From: JBGPNN01 sp041487495
GTDB lineage: Bacteria > Sysuimicrobiota > Sysuimicrobiia > Sysuimicrobiales > Humicultoraceae
Assembly: GCA_041487495.1 (NCBI GenBank)
Contig: JBGPNN010000126.1
Span: 1 to 9,802 of the forward strand
Direction: 5' to 3'
DNA length: 9,802 bases
The position numbers were made by a program, and so were the translations under genes. Below the pieces are notes generated by a model. The model made no database searches. It saw nothing but the letters and a program-made list of their open reading frames with translations, and was not told the DNA's origin. Numbering within the stretch: position 1 is the stretch's first letter; every line of letters begins with the position of its first letter. This document shows, piece by piece, positions 6,890-9,802 of the stretch.

Positions 6890-7675
6890 ATGCGCATTGG
6901 CGAGATGACTTGGACCGAAGTACGGGAGGCGATCGCGCGGGGCACCGCGGCGATCATCCCCCTCGGGTCCATTGAAGAGCACGGCCCGCACTCCCCCATG
7001 GGCGATTACATGGCCATCCACGAGATCGCCGGCCGCACCGGCGAATCCACCGGTGACCTGGTCGTTCCCACGATGCCCTTTGGGTACTCGGAGTACTTCC
7101 GTCACTACCCCGGGACGATCACCATGCGGCCCGAGACGTTGTCCGCGGTTGTCGAAGACACCGTGGACTGCCTGCTGCGTCACGGGCTGCGGCACATCGT
7201 CATTTTCAATGGGCACGCGGGCAACATGCCGATCCTCGAAGTGCTCACGCGCAAGATCCGCCGGGCCCGCGGGACGCTCATCCCCATCATCTCGCCTCTC
7301 CAAATCATGCAGGCGCCGGCGCTCATCAAGGAACTGTACGGTGAAGGCATGGTGTTGGGCCACGGCGGTGAGCCGATCGGCTCGTTGATGATGGTGCTGG
7401 CGCCTGGGAAGGTACGGATGGAGCGCATCGGGGCCTTCGGCCGCAAGCCGTTCATGGGGATGCCGACCGATGGCCTCGGCGCGATCACGTTCAAGGGCGT
7501 ACGGGTGGCGCTGCCGCTTGACATGCGCGAGGTGACGCCGGAGACGGGCAGCCTGGGCGATCCCTCGAAGGCCAGCGCCGAACGCGGGCGGGCCCTGCTC
7601 GACTACGCGGTACACTTCTGCGTCGAGTTCATGACATGGTTCCACACGACGGATGCGAAGGTGGCCACCGAATGA
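6890..7675 (+). CDS. Creatininase-family metal-dependent amidohydrolase
   Basis: This 261-residue protein has the normal length of the creatininase family: cytoplasmic, two-metal enzymes that open cyclic amides or lactones, or cleave related bonds (creatininase, the riboflavin-pathway FAPy hydrolase ArfB, mycofactocin peptidase MftE, 3-dehydro-scyllo-inosose hydrolase). The metal motif PLGSIEEHGPHSPMGDY is at residues 24-40, with E29 and H31 matching E34 and H36 of Pseudomonas creatininase. The FNGHAGN block at 106-112 supplies H109; the position of creatininase ligand E122 is a Gly here, as in many non-creatininase members. A third block, GHGGEPIGSLMM, is at 157-168. The usual Asp (creatininase D45) is offset by one, D39 before Y40. 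No mycofactocin genes are near, so MftE is unlikely. The gene starts 17 bases after the GGT-family gene and overlaps the next by ATGA. It probably hydrolyses an intermediate of the same pathway; the substrate is unknown. Confidence 0.9.
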   Translation: MRIGEMTWTEVREAIARGTAAIIPLGSIEEHGPHSPMGDYMAIHEIAGRTGESTGDLVVPTMPFGYSEYFRHYPGTITMRPETLSAVVEDTVDCLLRHGLRHIVIFNGHAGNMPILEVLTRKIRRARGTLIPIISPLQIMQAPALIKELYGEGMVLGHGGEPIGSLMMVLAPGKVRMERIGAFGRKPFMGMPTDGLGAITFKGVRVALPLDMREVTPETGSLGDPSKASAERGRALLDYAVHFCVEFMTWFHTTDAKVATE

Positions 7676-8394
7676 GCGAGCACATCGGGATCGACACGCA
7701 TATCGGGTTTCGAGGCTTCACGAACCTGGTCCGGCCCCCGGCCGATCTCGTGAAGCGCCTGGCCGAATTCGCGCCACCCGATCTGTCTGACGTGACGCGC
7801 GGGGCCTGCACACTCGATCCCGCCATCCGGCCGCTGTGGCCGTTCGCGGGGCGCATCGCCGGCCCGGCGGTGACGGTCTGCGTCCCGCAGGGGTCGTTGA
7901 ATCCCATCAAGTTTGCGATGGAGCAGTGCCGGCCAGGCGACGTGATGGTCGTGAATGCCCGCGGCATCGCGGCCTACGCGGTCTGGGGTGGCAACGTCAG
8001 CAAGGGGATGAAACACAGGGGTCTTGCCGGCGTGATCATCGATGGCGCGGCCCGCGATCCGGAAGAAGCGCAGGCCGCCGGGCTTCCGATCTTTGCCCGC
8101 TCGCAGGCGACGGCGGCGCCGCCGTACGACGGCCCCGGGGAGATCAACGTGCCGGTGGCTTGCGGCGGCGTGGTGGTGCGCCCGGGCGACATCATCGTGG
8201 CGGACGTGAACGGCACGGTCGCGGTGCCGCAGGAGGCGGCCGGGTGGGTGCTGGCCCAGGCCGCTGATCTGCGGGCGCGGTTCGCGAAAATTCAACCGGT
8301 GCTCGAGCGCGGTGAGGTCACGAACATCGCGGCAATCATCGACAGTTTACAGCGCCAGGGTTTTGCGATCGACGGTCAGGTTCGGACGGAGTGA
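7672..8394 (+). CDS. RraA-like / 4-hydroxy-4-methyl-2-oxoglutarate (HMG/CHA) aldolase-family protein
   Basis: This 240-residue protein belongs to the RraA / HMG-CHA aldolase family: small trimeric or hexameric, metal-dependent proteins. Catabolic members split 4-hydroxy-2-oxo dicarboxylic acids to pyruvate plus an oxo acid, or decarboxylate oxaloacetate; the short E. coli RraA inhibits RNase E. Marks are PDLSDVTRG at 36-44, IRPLWPFAGRIAGPAVTV at 52-69, RPGDVMVV at 87-94, YAVWGGNVSKGMKHRGLAG at 102-120, DGAARD at 124-129 with R128 (substrate) and D129 (metal), GPGEINVPVACGGVVVRPGD at 154-173, and the family ending DVNGTVAVP at 178-186. The C-terminal extension (to 240, against about 160 in E. 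coli RraA) and the metal-site Arg-Asp point to an aldolase rather than an RNase regulator. The ATG at 7672 overlaps the preceding TGA (ATGA), with GAAGGTGG at 7657-7664 as a plausible ribosome site. The 3' end overlaps the convergent amidohydrolase by 19 bases. Confidence 0.9.
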   Translation: MSEHIGIDTHIGFRGFTNLVRPPADLVKRLAEFAPPDLSDVTRGACTLDPAIRPLWPFAGRIAGPAVTVCVPQGSLNPIKFAMEQCRPGDVMVVNARGIAAYAVWGGNVSKGMKHRGLAGVIIDGAARDPEEAQAAGLPIFARSQATAAPPYDGPGEINVPVACGGVVVRPGDIIVADVNGTVAVPQEAAGWVLAQAADLRARFAKIQPVLERGEVTNIAAIIDSLQRQGFAIDGQVRTE

Positions 8395-9626
8395 GTGGCG
8401 TCCTTGAAGATTGCGCCGTCCCGGATGATGAGCGCGATTCGGTTGGCGTCTTCGAAGATTTCGATGTCCCGGAGCGGATCGCCGTCGACCGCGATCAGGT
8501 CGGCCCGCCGGCCACCCTCGACGCGTCCGGCATCGGGGACGCCGCAACACTCCGCGGCGACTGACGTGGCGGCACGGATCGCGTCCATCGGGCTCATGCC
8601 GTACTGTGTCAGGAGGCTCAATTCGCGGGCGTTACCACCCTGGCGCAGCCCGCGCGAGTCGGTACCCGCGGCGATGCGCACGCCGGCGCGGTACGCTCGC
8701 GCGAACACGTCGCGCTGCAGTGGGGCCAGTTCCGCGGCCTTCTGGATATTGTACGGTGATAACGCGCCGGGAACGCCGGCCAGCTCCAGGCGCACCGCCA
8801 TGTTGGTCAGCGTGGGGACCAGATAAACGCCCTGCCGTACCATCGTCGCGATGTCGTCGTCGTCCAGCGGCCCCAGGTGCTCCACCGAGTGCACCCCGGC
8901 CCGCAGGGCGTTTTTCAACCCCTCGCCGCCGTACGCGTGCGCGGCGACCGGCCGGCCGAAGGCCCTCGCCTCCTCGACCGCGGCGCGGACTTCCTCGAAG
9001 GTGAACTCGCGCGTCAGGATGCCGCTGATCCGCGAACTGATGCCACCCGTGACGGCGATCTTGATGAAATCCGCGCCGGCGCGGATCAAGCGCCGGACCA
9101 TTAAGCGGATGCTCTCCACCCCGTCGCACACGCCGTCCGGTGTGCCGGGGAGACGGAGGACGTCCGTCGAGAACCCCTGCGCGTTGGTGGAGTCCGACAG
9201 CCCCGCCGTCTGGGTGATGATGGCGAGGCTGATCACGACGCGCGGTCCGGCGAGGAGGCCGCGTTCCACCGCCATCTTCATCCCGAGGTCGAGCCCGCCC
9301 ATGTCGCGGACGGTAGTAAAGCCCGCCCGCAGCATGTCCCGCATCGTCTCGGCCACCCGGAGCACAAACAGCGACGGCGGTGTGGCGGCCTTGTCGGCCA
9401 GGTCGCGCGGTGGGGTCGCGAGATGATCGTGGCAGTCGAACAGACCGGGCACCACGGTGAGGCCGCCCGCATCGATCACCCGCGCGCCGTCTGGGCGGTG
9501 GTGCTCCTTCCAGGGGCCCACAACGGTGAACCGGCCTTCGGCCACCGTGACGGCCGCATCGTTCAGGATGCCGCCTATGCCGTCTAGAAGCGTGCCGCAG
9601 CGAATGACGAGAGGTTCGCGAACCAT
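8376..9626 (-). CDS. Metal-dependent amidohydrolase (imidazolonepropionase/prolidase-like, amidohydrolase superfamily)
   Basis: This 416-residue protein is a complete amidohydrolase-superfamily enzyme of the type that hydrolyses dipeptide, N-acyl or cyclic amides. Numbered from the ATG at 9626, the small beta-domain opens with RCGTLLDGIGGI. The HxH metal pair H66/H68 is in VPGLFDCHDHLA, the probable carboxylated Lys K189 is in DFIKIAVTGG, H230 is in PVAAHAYGGEG, H250 is in GVHSVEHLG, and the catalytic Asp D323 is in AAGTDSRG. NARELSLLTQYGMSPMDAIRAAT at 332-354 and the closing ADLIAVDGDPL are characteristic of the 'Met-dep hydrolase A' subgroup. There is no signal peptide, so it is probably cytoplasmic. 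The frame stays open upstream to 9776, but the extra residues look like non-coding sequence and the family normally begins a few residues before the first beta strand, so 9626 is chosen. The ribosome site (AAGAAG) is weak. It is transcribed towards the operon and may be regulated separately from the divergent region. Confidence 0.92.
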   Translation of the reverse strand: MVREPLVIRCGTLLDGIGGILNDAAVTVAEGRFTVVGPWKEHHRPDGARVIDAGGLTVVPGLFDCHDHLATPPRDLADKAATPPSLFVLRVAETMRDMLRAGFTTVRDMGGLDLGMKMAVERGLLAGPRVVISLAIITQTAGLSDSTNAQGFSTDVLRLPGTPDGVCDGVESIRLMVRRLIRAGADFIKIAVTGGISSRISGILTREFTFEEVRAAVEEARAFGRPVAAHAYGGEGLKNALRAGVHSVEHLGPLDDDDIATMVRQGVYLVPTLTNMAVRLELAGVPGALSPYNIQKAAELAPLQRDVFARAYRAGVRIAAGTDSRGLRQGGNARELSLLTQYGMSPMDAIRAATSVAAECCGVPDAGRVEGGRRADLIAVDGDPLRDIEIFEDANRIALIIRDGAIFKDATHSVRT

Positions 9627-9751
9627 AGTCGCTACTTCTTGAACCGGTCCGGGCTTCCTTCGCCGAGCGCTCGCCCACGAAGGATTTCTTGCGAAGTTGA
9701 CGAACAGCGACATGAATAATTGTGGGCCAGGGGGGGTTGGGAATGGTTGGC
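9627..9751. promoter_or_regulatory. Divergent intergenic region, probable promoters of both flanking genes
   Basis: This is the only sizeable non-coding stretch (125 bases), between the minus-strand amidohydrolase and a plus-strand exported protein. It contains an AT-rich patch (ATGAATAATT around 9712-9721) in an otherwise GC-rich window, and a TTGACG at 9697-9702 that resembles a plus-strand -35 box. The best -10-like match, AATAAT at 9715-9720, is only 12 bases away, so no convincing sigma-70 pair is claimed. A dyad lies at 9656-9684. Confidence 0.45.
9656..9684. repeat. Nested inverted repeat (possible operator)
   Basis: Outer arms TCCTTCG (9656-9662) and CGAAGGA (9678-9684) are perfect complements. 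Between them is a perfect 10-base palindrome, CGAGCGCTCG (9664-9673). The two centres differ by 1.5 bases. There is no T-run, so it does not look like a terminator. Its place in the divergent spacer suits a regulator-binding site, but this is inference. Confidence 0.45.
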
Positions 9752-9802
9752 ATGCGTGCCAGGAGGATTCTTGCACTGGTACTGATATCGGTGTTTGCGA
9801 TC
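9752..9802 (+). CDS. Start of an exported protein (signal peptide only; runs off window)
   Basis: The last 17 codons read MRARRILALVLISVFAI, a positively charged n-region followed by a hydrophobic core, as at the start of a Sec signal peptide or a membrane anchor. An in-frame ATG at 9743 would add M-V-G. A G-run at 9730-9736 sits 6 bases before that one, so the exact start is uncertain. The mature protein is outside the window; given the neighbourhood another solute-binding protein is a fair guess but nothing here shows it. The AGGAGG at 9761-9766 encodes Arg-Arg and is not taken as a ribosome site, because no in-frame open start follows it closely. Confidence 0.55.
   Translation, partial: MRARRILALVLISVFAI

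Noticed and set aside
6698..7645. Minus-strand open frame of 315 codons opposite the creatininase-family gene
   Set aside because: It is fully antisense to a gene with conserved metal motifs and spans the boundary of two real genes, which a true gene would be unlikely to do.
9697..9720. TTGACG ... AATAAT as a sigma-70 promoter
   Set aside because: The spacing is 12 bases instead of about 17, so it is recorded only as a resemblance within the intergenic region.
9730..9736. Run of seven G as a phase-variable tract
   Set aside because: It lies outside the coding region, is short, and such runs are unremarkable in GC-rich DNA; it could equally be part of a ribosome site.
8632..9753. Second minus-strand frame of 373 codons within the amidohydrolase
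   Set aside because: It is the +1 shadow of the amidohydrolase frame: Arg-rich, with no motifs, while the other frame holds HxH, Lys, His, His, Asp in the right order.

Overview
The window is GC-rich (about two thirds G+C by eye) and almost fully coding. It comes from a bacterium with mixed SD-led and translationally coupled starts. Nothing in it fixes the taxon. Tightly packed dipeptide-type ABC transporter genes beside miscellaneous amidohydrolases and aldolases are common in uncultured, high-GC soil and subsurface lineages (Chloroflexota, Rokubacteria-like and similar groups) and in some Proteobacteria; this is an impression, not an identification. I see no mobile element, RNA gene or CRISPR array.

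Layout. Positions 1-8394 hold eight plus-strand genes in one tight run. Gaps are 0-31 bases, with overlaps of 1 base (TGATG) and 4 bases (ATGA). The order is: the 3' part of a family-5 extracellular solute-binding protein (SBP); an HpcH/HpaI-type aldolase; a second, complete family-5 SBP with a signal peptide; two permeases of a dipeptide/oligopeptide-type ABC importer (DppB-like, DppC-like); a gamma-glutamyltransferase (GGT)-family Ntn-hydrolase; a creatininase-family amidohydrolase; and an RraA-like (HMG/CHA aldolase family) protein. A minus-strand metal-dependent amidohydrolase (8376-9626) meets the run tail to tail with a 19-base overlap. A 125-base divergent spacer containing a dyad follows. 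The window ends inside the signal peptide of another plus-strand exported protein.

How the genes may work together (inference). The SBPs and permeases would import a small peptide-like or amide-containing compound. The GGT-like enzyme, the creatininase-family enzyme and perhaps the divergent amidohydrolase would cut C-N bonds. The two class II, metal-dependent aldolase-type proteins would split the resulting 2-oxo or hydroxy acids to pyruvate or oxaloacetate-type products. The importer's ATPase genes are not in the window.

The most interesting point is the GGT-family protein. It keeps the autocatalytic Thr and the oxyanion glycines, but by my alignment it lacks nearly all residues that hold the gamma-glutamyl group in E. 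coli GGT, and it has no signal peptide. It is therefore probably not a glutathione hydrolase, and the cluster may encode an undescribed catabolic pathway.
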